64,000 bases of DNA, taken from Bradyrhizobium sp. SZCCT0148. GTDB taxonomy: Bacteria; Pseudomonadota; Alphaproteobacteria; Rhizobiales; Xanthobacteraceae. Location of the stretch: positions 620,001-684,000 of the forward strand of contig NZ_JAFCKT010000001.1 in NCBI RefSeq assembly GCF_018129985.1, written 5' to 3'. Positions 54,424 through 62,348 of the stretch are shown piece after piece. Below the pieces are notes generated by a model. That model saw only the letters and a program-made list of their open reading frames with translations. It had not been told where the DNA came from and did not search any database. Position numbers and translations under genes: made by a program. Each line of letters opens with the position of its first letter. Within the stretch, counting starts at the first letter, position 1.

Positions 54424-55884
54424 ATGGCGGATTACGACCTCGCGATCATCGGCGGCGGCCTGAACGGTGTCAGTCTCGCGCGCGATGCGGCAGGCCGCGG
54501 CCTGCGGGTGATCCTGTTCGAGCAGGGCGATCTCGGCGGCGCGGCATCGTCGGCGACATCGCGGCTGATCCATGGCGATCTGTCGGTGCTGGAGCGGCGC
54601 GGGTTCCGGCGGGTGCGCCGGGCCCTGGCCGAGCGCCGGATCTGGCTCCGGATCGCGCCGCATCTGGTCCGGCCGATGCGCTTCGTGATCCCCGCGCATT
54701 CCGACGAGCGGCCGCCGTGGCTGCTGCGCGCCGGCCTTTATGTCTATGACGGTCTCACGAACCGGGGCGGCCTGCCGCCATCGGCAACGCTGGACATCAC
54801 GCACCATGCGGTGGGCAACGCGCTGAAGCGCCCGTTCGGCACGGCGTTCGAATATTCGGACTGCGTCGTCGACGATTCTCGCCTGGTGGTGCTGACGGCG
54901 CTGGATGCGGCCGAGCGTGGCGCTGCGATCCGGACTGGCGCGCGTTGTGTCCGTGCCGACAGAACCGATACCTGGCGGCTTGCGGTGGTCGATCGTGGCC
55001 ATCGCCGCACGATCACGTCGCGGGCGCTGGCCAACGCCACCGGTGGCTGGTCGCCGATGGTCGCCGATACCGTGCTGCGGCAGCCGCAGCCCGCCATGGC
55101 GGCCACGCAGATGAGCCAGATCATCGTGCCCAGGCTGTTCGAGTCCGAGAATGTCTACGTCTTTCAGAACAACGATGGACGGCTGATCTTTGCCCGGCCC
55201 TTCGAGCGCGACTTCACGCTGATCGGCACTGTCACGCACGCCTTCACCGGCGATCCCGCCATTGTCGCGATGCCGGGGGCCGACGTCGGCTATCTCTGCG
55301 ACGCCGCCAGCCGCTATTTTCGCGAGCGCGTTGCCCCGACCGATGTGGTCCGGACGGTCTCCGGCGTCAACCTGACGCTGGCGTCCACGCGCGGCCGCGA
55401 CGGCACGATGCTGTTCCATGCACGGCGACGCAAGGCGCCGCTGCTGACGATGTTCGGCGGCGACGTCACCACCTCGCGGCTTCGCGCGGAGTGGGCGGTG
55501 ACGAAGCTGACGCCGTTCTATCCGATGTCGCCGCCCTGGACCGCCGGCGCCGCGCTGCCTGGCGGAGATTTTGCCTGGGACCGGTTCGACACTGAAGTCG
55601 ATCTTGCGCGCGACCGCTGGCGCTTTCTGTCGGAGCCGGAGGCGCAACGTCTGGTCGGAGCCTATGGCTCGCGGTTGTCGGCAGTGCTCGGCGAGGCCAG
55701 GAGCCGCGACGAACTTGGTCCGGCCTTCGGCCCCGAGTTGACGGGTGCCGAGATCCGCTACCTGATGGCTTGTGAATGGGCGCGCTTTCCGGACGATATC
55801 CTCTGGCGCCGATCCAAGCTGGGCCTGACCATGCCTGCGGCGAACCGCGACGCAGTTGCGACGTTCATGGCGAATGTGATGTGA
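54424..55884 (+). CDS. glpD: Glycerol-3-phosphate dehydrogenase
   Basis: Oxidises glycerol-3-phosphate to dihydroxyacetone phosphate, giving electrons to quinone. The 486-residue flavoprotein has the FAD motif LAIIGGGLNGVSLARDAAGRG and, further on, SSATSRLIHGD, FEYSDCVVDDSRLVV and GVNLTLASTRGRDG. Where E. coli GlpD has the segment HGGLRYLE, this protein reads HGDLSVLE, a notable difference near the active site. Ends WRRSKLGLTM, like other GlpD. The ATG at 54424 was chosen over one at 54403. It lies 73 bases upstream of an ABC transporter operon on the same strand. Confidence 0.88.
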   Translation: MADYDLAIIGGGLNGVSLARDAAGRGLRVILFEQGDLGGAASSATSRLIHGDLSVLERRGFRRVRRALAERRIWLRIAPHLVRPMRFVIPAHSDERPPWLLRAGLYVYDGLTNRGGLPPSATLDITHHAVGNALKRPFGTAFEYSDCVVDDSRLVVLTALDAAERGAAIRTGARCVRADRTDTWRLAVVDRGHRRTITSRALANATGGWSPMVADTVLRQPQPAMAATQMSQIIVPRLFESENVYVFQNNDGRLIFARPFERDFTLIGTVTHAFTGDPAIVAMPGADVGYLCDAASRYFRERVAPTDVVRTVSGVNLTLASTRGRDGTMLFHARRRKAPLLTMFGGDVTTSRLRAEWAVTKLTPFYPMSPPWTAGAALPGGDFAWDRFDTEVDLARDRWRFLSEPEAQRLVGAYGSRLSAVLGEARSRDELGPAFGPELTGAEIRYLMACEWARFPDDILWRRSKLGLTMPAANRDAVATFMANVM

Positions 55885-55957
55885 ACGATCTTTCCGATGC
55901 AGTTGAGCCAAGGACAATCGGCGGATAGCGTGCGGCGGAATCGGGGTTGGCAGAAAC

Positions 55958-57130
55958 ATGACGGACGAGTTGCCCAGAACAGACGGCGTGGCCAACGCGG
56001 GCGGCGGAGATCCGCTTCCCGCAGCGCGCCAACCCCTGCTGCGCATCGAGGGCGTCGCCAAGACCTTTGGCACTTTCCGCGCCGTGGACGGGGTCTCGCT
56101 CGACATCAAGGCCGGCGAGTTCTTCGCGCTGCTCGGTCCCAGCGGCTGCGGCAAGACCACGCTGCTGCGCATGCTTGCCGGCTTCGAGGCGCCGGACGAA
56201 GGGCGCATCTTGCTCGGCGATAAGGATATCGCGCAGGCGCTGCCGCATGAGCGGCCGATCAACATGATGTTCCAGAACTACGCGCTATTTCCGCATCTCT
56301 CCGTGCGCGACAACATCGCCTTCGGCCTGAAGCGCGCTGGCATGGCGCGCGCAGAGATCGCCACCCGTGTGGCCGAGATGGTCGCGCTGGTGAAGCTCGA
56401 AGGCCTCGAGAGGCGCAAGCCGGACCAGCTCTCCGGCGGCCAGCGCCAGCGCGTGGCGCTCGCCCGTGCCCTGGCGCGACGACCGCAATTGCTGCTGCTC
56501 GACGAGCCTCTCGCCGCGCTCGACAAGAAGCTGCGCGAGAGTACGCAGGGCGAGTTGATGGAGCTGCAGCGCCGGCTCGGCATGACTTTCATTATCGTCA
56601 CCCACGATCAGGAGGAGGCGATGACGGTGGCTGATCGAATCGGCGTAATGAACGCCGGCAGGCTTGCTCAGGTCGCGAGCCCCCGCGAACTTTATGAAGC
56701 GCCGCTCTCGCGCTGGATCGCGGAGTTTGTCGGAGACATCAACCTGTTCGACGGCGAGACAAGATTGCGCGACGGTCATCGTCTGATCATTGGCACGCGT
56801 GATGCGGGGACGCTGGTGGTGGCCGAGCCGCGTGAACCGGTCGGTGCGGGACAATTCTCGATCGCGATTCGTCCCGAGAAGATCAAATTGTCGCGCCGCG
56901 CTCCGGTCAGCGAAGCCGGGCGTGAAACCACGATCAATAGCCTGGACGGCGTGATCGCGGATGTCTGCTATCTCGGCGGCACCACCACCTACAAGGTCAA
57001 GCTCGACAGCGGCGCGATCGTACGGGCCTCCGTCGCCAACAGCGCGCGCCTGGATGTCGACGCCTATAGCGTGGGCCAGCAAATCGTCGCCTGGTTCACG
57101 CCCGATGATTGCTTGGTGCTGCCGTCATGA
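55958..57130 (+). CDS. potA: ABC transporter ATPase, polyamine type
   Basis: ATPase of a PotABC-like importer. 390 residues: Walker A GPSGCGKTTLLRMLAGFE (about residue 62), signature LSGGQRQRVALARALA, Walker B LLLLDEPLAALDKKLRE and the H-loop FIIVTHDQEEAM, then a C-terminal TOBE-type domain (about 265-390). The long N-terminal extension of about 25 residues precedes the family domain. Its last codons overlap the next permease start (ATGA, 57127-57130). No binding protein is encoded in this operon. Confidence 0.9.
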   Translation: MTDELPRTDGVANAGGGDPLPAARQPLLRIEGVAKTFGTFRAVDGVSLDIKAGEFFALLGPSGCGKTTLLRMLAGFEAPDEGRILLGDKDIAQALPHERPINMMFQNYALFPHLSVRDNIAFGLKRAGMARAEIATRVAEMVALVKLEGLERRKPDQLSGGQRQRVALARALARRPQLLLLDEPLAALDKKLRESTQGELMELQRRLGMTFIIVTHDQEEAMTVADRIGVMNAGRLAQVASPRELYEAPLSRWIAEFVGDINLFDGETRLRDGHRLIIGTRDAGTLVVAEPREPVGAGQFSIAIRPEKIKLSRRAPVSEAGRETTINSLDGVIADVCYLGGTTTYKVKLDSGAIVRASVANSARLDVDAYSVGQQIVAWFTPDDCLVLPS

Positions 57131-58041
57131 GTGCCCGCCGCATCTTCGCGCGGCCGGCGCGCTTTGCCGCGATCGCGCCCTATGTCTGGATGGTGCTGTT
57201 CTTCCTGGTGCCCTTCGCCTTCGTGCTGAAGATCAGCCTGTCGCAGACGGCGATCGCGCAGCCGCCTTACGAGCCGGTATTCGACCTGACGGCGGGGTGG
57301 GACGCGCTGAAGGCGGCCTTTGCCGCACTCTCGATCGACAATTTCAGGCTGCTCGTCTCCGACGACCTCTACGTATTCGCCTATGTGCGCAGCCTCACTG
57401 TCGCCGTAACCTCAACGGCGCTCTTGCTGCTCGTCGGCTATCCCATCGCCTATGGCATGGCGCGGCTGCCGAGACGTTGGCAGGCGGTGGCGATGGTGCT
57501 GGTCATCGTACCGTTCTGGACCTCGTTCCTCATCCGCATCTATGCCTGGATCAACATCCTCCAGCACGACGGGCTGCTGAACCAGATCCTGCTGGGGCTG
57601 CACCTGGTCAGCCAGCCCGTGGTCTGGCTCTCCACCGACAGCGCGATGTATATCGGCATCGTCTATTCCTATCTGCCGTTCATGATCCTGCCGCTCTACG
57701 CCACGCTCGCGAAGATGGAGCCTGTGCTGGAGGAGGCAGCCTCCGATCTCGGCGCGCCGCCGTGGCAGGTGTTCTGGCTCGTCACCTTTCCGCTATCGCT
57801 GCCCGGCGTCGGCGCCGGCGTGCTGTTGTGCTTCATTCCCATCGTCGGCGAATTCGTCATCCCGGATCTTCTGGCCGGCTCGAATTCGTTGATGATCGGC
57901 CAGACCCTGTGGCTCGAATTCTTCACCAACAAGGACTGGCCCGTCGCCTCCGCCGCGGCGATCATTCTGCTGGTCGTGCTGCTGGTGCCGCTGCTGCTGT
58001 ACGAACGGCTGCAGAAGCGGCAGCTGGAACAGGGGCGGTGA
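57127..58041 (+). CDS. ABC transporter permease, PotB/PotH type
   Basis: A 304-residue permease with about six helices. The EAA loop is EEAASDLGAPPWQVFWLVTFP (about 205-225), as in PotB/PotH. It starts inside the potA stop; a GTG-led alternative upstream is not needed. Substrate polyamine or similar cation is inferred from family. Confidence 0.9.
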   Translation: MSARRIFARPARFAAIAPYVWMVLFFLVPFAFVLKISLSQTAIAQPPYEPVFDLTAGWDALKAAFAALSIDNFRLLVSDDLYVFAYVRSLTVAVTSTALLLLVGYPIAYGMARLPRRWQAVAMVLVIVPFWTSFLIRIYAWINILQHDGLLNQILLGLHLVSQPVVWLSTDSAMYIGIVYSYLPFMILPLYATLAKMEPVLEEAASDLGAPPWQVFWLVTFPLSLPGVGAGVLLCFIPIVGEFVIPDLLAGSNSLMIGQTLWLEFFTNKDWPVASAAAIILLVVLLVPLLLYERLQKRQLEQGR

Positions 58042-58045
58042 CGCG

Positions 58046-58858
58046 ATGCGCAAGGTCTCCCGCCTGTCCCGTTTCAACATCGCCTCGCTCGCACTGGGGC
58101 TGGCCTTCCTCTATCTGCCGATCCTCATCCTCGTCATCTATTCCTTCAATGCCTCGCGGCTGGTGACGGTGTGGGGCGGTTGGTCGCTGCGCTGGTATCA
58201 TGAATTCTTCAACGACCGCGCCATGATCGAGGCGGCTTGGATGAGCTTTCGTGTCGCGGCGTCCTCGGCGACCATCGCCACGCTGCTCGGCACGCTCGCC
58301 GCGGTCGCATTGTCGCGCGGTGAACGCTTCCGCGGCCGTACGCTGTTCTCCGGCATGCTTTACGCGCCATTGGTGATGCCCGAGGTGATCACGGGGCTGT
58401 CGCTGCTGCTGTTGTTCGTTGCGCTGAACGCCGAGCGCGGCTTCTGGACAGTGACGGTCGCCCATACCACGCTGACGATGTGCTTCGTCGCCGTGGTCGT
58501 GCAGTCCCGCCTCGGCTCGCTCGATCGTTCGCTGGAAGAGGCGGCGATGGACCTCGGCTGCGACCCGGTGCGGGCTTTTCTGTCGGTGACGCTGCCGCTG
58601 ATCGCGCCCGCAATCATCGCCGGCTGGATGCTGGCCTTCACGCTGTCGCTGGACGATCTCGTGATCGCGAGCTTTACCACCGGTCCCGGCTCGGCGACGC
58701 TGCCGATCCGGATCTATTCGGAGGTGCGGCTCGGGGTGAAGCCCGAGATCAACGCGATCTGCACGCTGGTGATCGCCCTGATCGCGGCGGTCATCGTGAT
58801 CGCCTCGCTGGCCTCGAAGCTGTCGAGCTCGAAAGGCGAGAGCGCGGCGCCATTGTAA
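58046..58858 (+). CDS. ABC transporter permease, PotC/PotI type
   Basis: A 270-residue permease with about six helices and an EAA loop EEAAMDLGCDPVRAFLSVTLP (about 165-185). Second permease of the polyamine-type importer, 4 bases after the first. The segment TLSLDDLVIASFTTGPGS is typical of PotC/PotI. A hairpin follows. Confidence 0.9.
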   Translation: MRKVSRLSRFNIASLALGLAFLYLPILILVIYSFNASRLVTVWGGWSLRWYHEFFNDRAMIEAAWMSFRVAASSATIATLLGTLAAVALSRGERFRGRTLFSGMLYAPLVMPEVITGLSLLLLFVALNAERGFWTVTVAHTTLTMCFVAVVVQSRLGSLDRSLEEAAMDLGCDPVRAFLSVTLPLIAPAIIAGWMLAFTLSLDDLVIASFTTGPGSATLPIRIYSEVRLGVKPEINAICTLVIALIAAVIVIASLASKLSSSKGESAAPL

Positions 58859-58867
58859 GGGATGTCG

Positions 58868-58896
58868 TTCCGGGACGCGCACAGCTCGCCCCGGAA
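58868..58896 (+). terminator. Hairpin between the two ABC operons
   Basis: TTCCGGG (58868-58874) pairs with CCCGGAA (58890-58896), with further inner symmetry. It lies 9 bases after the permease stop and 12 before the convergent permease stop, so it may end both transcripts. No long T run. Confidence 0.5.
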
Positions 58897-58908
58897 TGAT
58901 GGTTTGCC

Positions 58909-59760
58909 CTACGACTTCACCGCACCCGCCGTGAGCCCGCCCACCATGTAGCGGCGGAAGGCGTAGTAGATCGCAGCCGGCGGCAGTGCGTAGATGAAGC
59001 CGGTCGTCATCAACAGTTCCCACGGCGAGTCGTCTGCGGCGAGGAAGTTGCCGAGCGCGACGGGCAGGGTGATCTCGCGGTCGTTCGAGAGCAGCAGGAA
59101 CGCGTAGAGATATTCGTTCCAGGCCAGCAGCACCGCATAGGTGCCGATCGCGACCAGCGAGGGCATCATCAGCGGCACATAGACCATGCGGAAGATCTGC
59201 AGCGTGGTGGCGCCGTCCATCACCGCGGCCTCATCAAGCTCCACGGGCAATTTGTCGGAGGCCTGCTTCAGCACCCAGATTGCGTAGGGGCTGGCGATCG
59301 TGACCATCGCAAGGATCAGCGACCAGTGATTGTTGAGCAGGCCGTAATTGCCCATCGTGCGGTACATCGGCACGGCGAGGAACGCCGCGGGGATGAAATA
59401 GGTGAAGAGCGCGAGGTTCATCACGATGCGGCCGCCGGGCACCCGAAGCCGCGAGATCGAGAACGCCGCGGCCGTGGCGATGACCAGCGTCAGGACGCCG
59501 ACGGCTGCGGCGATCACCAGCGAGTTCCAGAACTGGGCGTAGAAGTCGCGCAGGAAGTAATGCTGCTGCTTGAACACGATCGTGAAGTTGTGGAGCGTCG
59601 GATGGTCAGGCCACAGCTTGCCCGAGAACGCGTCTTCCTTCGGGGAGATCGCGAACAGGAACATGTGGTAGATCGGGATCATCGTCCACAGGAAGACGGG
59701 AATGCCGATCAGCAGCAGCCGCGCTTCCGTCGCGACGTCACGGAGAGAGGGAAGCTTCAT
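58909..59760 (-). CDS. Carbohydrate ABC transporter permease 2 (MalG-like)
   Basis: A 283-residue inner-membrane permease with about six helices. The EAA loop is ELDEAAVMDGATTLQIFRMVYVP (about 184-206), as in CUT1 sugar permeases. The frame continues to 60480 in the overlap with the upstream permease but without similarity; the ATG at 59760 is within the stop of the preceding gene (ATGA). It is third in the operon binding protein-permease-permease. Confidence 0.93.
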   Translation of the reverse strand: MKLPSLRDVATEARLLLIGIPVFLWTMIPIYHMFLFAISPKEDAFSGKLWPDHPTLHNFTIVFKQQHYFLRDFYAQFWNSLVIAAAVGVLTLVIATAAAFSISRLRVPGGRIVMNLALFTYFIPAAFLAVPMYRTMGNYGLLNNHWSLILAMVTIASPYAIWVLKQASDKLPVELDEAAVMDGATTLQIFRMVYVPLMMPSLVAIGTYAVLLAWNEYLYAFLLLSNDREITLPVALGNFLAADDSPWELLMTTGFIYALPPAAIYYAFRRYMVGGLTAGAVKS

Positions 59761-60629
59761 CGCGACAACCGTTTCATCATGAAGTACACGAGCGGCAGGA
59801 CGAACGGCATCGCACAGACGATGGAAGCCATCGCGAGTGAGAGCTGGTCGAGCCGGAGATAGCGGATACCGAGCGTCGCCAGCACATGCGTGAGGTCGGC
59901 CGGACCACCGCCGGTGAGCAGATAGACGCTGTTGAAGTCGCCGAGCGTCCAGATCATCGAGAGCAGCGTGCAGGTGATGTAGAGCGTCTGCATCGACGGC
60001 CAGGTGATGTAGCGGAACTTCTGCCACCAGCTGGCGCCGTCGACCTCGGCGGCCTCGAACAGATCGTGCGGGATCGCGAGGCGGCCGGTGATCAGGATCA
60101 GCGTCCAGAACGGCAGCGACTTCCAGATGTGAACGCCGATCGCCATGGTCAGCGCCACGGTCGGGTCGTTCAGCCAGTTCGGGCCGTCGTCGCCGGTGAA
60201 GGAAAAGATGAGGTGGTTGATCACGCCCCATTCGGGATTGAACATGAAGCGCACCGACAGGATGGTCGGGATTGACGGCACCGCCCAGGGCAGAATGAAG
60301 ATCACCGACAGCCATTTGATCCAGGGGCGCTGCACGGCGAAGAAGCCGGACAGGAACAGGGCAATCACCATCTTGATGTTGATGCCGATGACCAGGAAAA
60401 TCAGCGTGTTGACCGCGGCGCGCGCGAAAATCGGGTCGTTGTAGAGTGCGACGTAGTTCGACGGCGCGCGCGCCAGCCACAGCCCGTAGCAGACGGGATA
60501 GACCACGAAGGCGAGGAAGACGAGCAGATAGGGCGCGAGCAGTATGATGCCCCAGACCTGCGCCGGGGTCAGTCGCGACGACAGGGGCGGGCCGGGGAGT
60601 GCCTGATCGCCAGAGAGCGTGATCGCCAT
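59757..60629 (-). CDS. Carbohydrate ABC transporter permease 1 (MalF-like)
   Basis: A 290-residue permease with about six helices and an EAA loop DLFEAAEVDGASWWQKFRYITWP (about 190-212), CUT1 type. It overlaps the next permease by 4 bases and lies 94 bases after the binding-protein gene, with two strong hairpins in between. ATG at 60629 chosen; a TTG at 60647 is possible. Confidence 0.92.
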   Translation of the reverse strand: MAITLSGDQALPGPPLSSRLTPAQVWGIILLAPYLLVFLAFVVYPVCYGLWLARAPSNYVALYNDPIFARAAVNTLIFLVIGINIKMVIALFLSGFFAVQRPWIKWLSVIFILPWAVPSIPTILSVRFMFNPEWGVINHLIFSFTGDDGPNWLNDPTVALTMAIGVHIWKSLPFWTLILITGRLAIPHDLFEAAEVDGASWWQKFRYITWPSMQTLYITCTLLSMIWTLGDFNSVYLLTGGGPADLTHVLATLGIRYLRLDQLSLAMASIVCAMPFVLPLVYFMMKRLSR

Positions 60630-60654
60630 TCTATTCGGACTCTTCAAAGAGAAG

Positions 60655-60714
60655 CCGGCCGCGAAACGCGGCCGGTGATTGTTCTAGCACCTCTCCCCGC
60701 GAGGCGGGGAGAGG
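60655..60714 (-). promoter_or_regulatory. Two strong hairpins between binding protein and permeases
   Basis: CCTCTCCCCGC (60690-60700), loop GAG, GCGGGGAGAGG (60704-60714): an 11-bp perfect stem. CCGGCCGCG (60655-60663), loop AAA, CGCGGCCGG (60667-60675): a 9-bp perfect stem. They lie between SBP stop and permease start on the minus strand. Such stems usually protect or partly end the binding-protein mRNA, so it is made in excess of the permeases. Confidence 0.7.
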
Positions 60715-60723
60715 GAGGATGAC

Positions 60724-62109
60724 TTAACCCGCGACTTGCTTGATGCGGGCGATCAGCTCGTCCACGGCCTTGTCGACGGGAACCTTCTCGCTGACGACGC
60801 GATTCATCGCCTTCGCCCACACGTTCTCGTTGTTGAGGATCGTGAACTTCCAATTCTTGGTGAAGTCGAACGCCGCAGTGCCGCCCTTGAACTGCGCGTA
60901 CACGGCCTTGCGGTGCTTGTCAGCCTGCCAGAACGGGCTCTCCTGGCTTTCCTTCGTCACCGGGAACCAGCGGCCGAGCGCGCCCTCGATATAGGGACGC
61001 ACGTTCTCTTCCTGCAGCAGGAAGCTGATGAACTGCTTGGCCTCGGCCTTGTTCTTGGCCGCGGTGAAGATCAGCCCGGTCTTGACGTCGGAGCGATAGC
61101 GGATGGTCGAACCATCCGGCGCCTTCGGGAAGGACGCCGTGATGATGTCCTGCTCATAGGCCTTCTTGCCGGCCTCGCGCTGCTCCGGCGTGAGAGCCTG
61201 GTTCTGCGAGTCCTCGTACCACTTCGCCGCGATCGAGATCGTGAAGTTGTGGGTCATCACGATGGTCTTGTTGTGGAAGGCGACGTTGTTGTCGGGATCT
61301 TTCCAGGTCGTGGAGGAGGGCGGCGTGCAGCCCTTGATATAGGTGTCGGTATAGTCTTTCAGCGCGTGGATCAGATTCTCGCGAACCTTGGGATCGTCGA
61401 CCGTGAGCTTGCCGTCATCGTCGACCAGCTTGACGTGGTAGGCGTCCATGAAGGTGTAGAACGACTGGAAGGCGTCGGTGGATTCCACGCCCATCGGCTG
61501 GCCGACGGCGTAAATGCGCTGTCCGGTCGCCTTGCGGATCCCAGGCTGCACCTTGTCGCACCAGAACGTCCAGTAGCCAGCCCAGTCGGTCGGGATATCG
61601 GGCTGTTTGAAGCCGGCTTTCTCCAGCATGTCGTTCCAGATCTGGACGTGCATGCTCTGCTGCTTCAGCGGGAAGCCGTAATAGGCCTTCTTCTTGGTGA
61701 CGTCGTTGTAGAGGATCGACGCGTCGAGCGTATTCTGGACGAAGCGGTCCTTGATCGGCTCCATGATGTCGGAGAGATCCTCGAGCTTGCCTTCGTAAGC
61801 CCACTTGCCCTGCGCCTGCACGTCATAGGAATCGGAATAGGCGACATCGGGCACGGTGCCGGCATCGAGCGCGGCGACCGTCTTCGGAATCATGTCCTGA
61901 ATCGCGTATTGCGACAATTCGACCTTGATGCCGGTCTTGGCTTCGAACTTCTTGATCGTGTCGAGCAGCGCGTCGTCTTCGGAGCGATAGAAGCCCTTGC
62001 CCCACCAGACCGTAATCGTCTTTTGCTGCGCAAATGCGGGTGCAGCGGCTGCAAACAGCCCGGCCGCAGCGACCGCCAGTGATACTGCGCCAATAACCTT
62101 GGATTTCAC
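60724..62109 (-). CDS. Sugar ABC transporter substrate-binding protein
   Basis: Periplasmic type I binding protein (family SBP_bac_1), 461 residues. A signal peptide (about 1-28, cut at AFAQQ) is followed by KTITVWWGKGFYRSEDDALL and KFEAKTGIKVELSQ, typical for sugar-binding proteins. The best start is GTG at 62109, which follows GAGGGAG at 6 bases; the longer TTG frame would place the Shine-Dalgarno inside the coding region. Sugar identity is not readable from sequence. No ATPase gene follows in this operon. Confidence 0.92.
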   Translation of the reverse strand: MKSKVIGAVSLAVAAAGLFAAAAPAFAQQKTITVWWGKGFYRSEDDALLDTIKKFEAKTGIKVELSQYAIQDMIPKTVAALDAGTVPDVAYSDSYDVQAQGKWAYEGKLEDLSDIMEPIKDRFVQNTLDASILYNDVTKKKAYYGFPLKQQSMHVQIWNDMLEKAGFKQPDIPTDWAGYWTFWCDKVQPGIRKATGQRIYAVGQPMGVESTDAFQSFYTFMDAYHVKLVDDDGKLTVDDPKVRENLIHALKDYTDTYIKGCTPPSSTTWKDPDNNVAFHNKTIVMTHNFTISIAAKWYEDSQNQALTPEQREAGKKAYEQDIITASFPKAPDGSTIRYRSDVKTGLIFTAAKNKAEAKQFISFLLQEENVRPYIEGALGRWFPVTKESQESPFWQADKHRKAVYAQFKGGTAAFDFTKNWKFTILNNENVWAKAMNRVVSEKVPVDKAVDELIARIKQVAG

Positions 62110-62348
62110 GTTTTTCTCCCTCAAACGGCCGGTGTTTTTAACCGGTCGTATAAAACACTAGCGCAGGATGGTAGCGCAATCAACGCATCTTGTCGGACGC
62201 GGGTCAGATGCTTAACGCGTGCATCAATCCAATCGTCGCATCAATTCGATCGGATCAATTCGCGATGGTCCCGCCAAAGAGTGGCCGTCCTCAGTCGAAA
62301 CTCCCCTGAGTTACACGACAGCCGAGTTGGACCAGCCAGGTGAACTCG

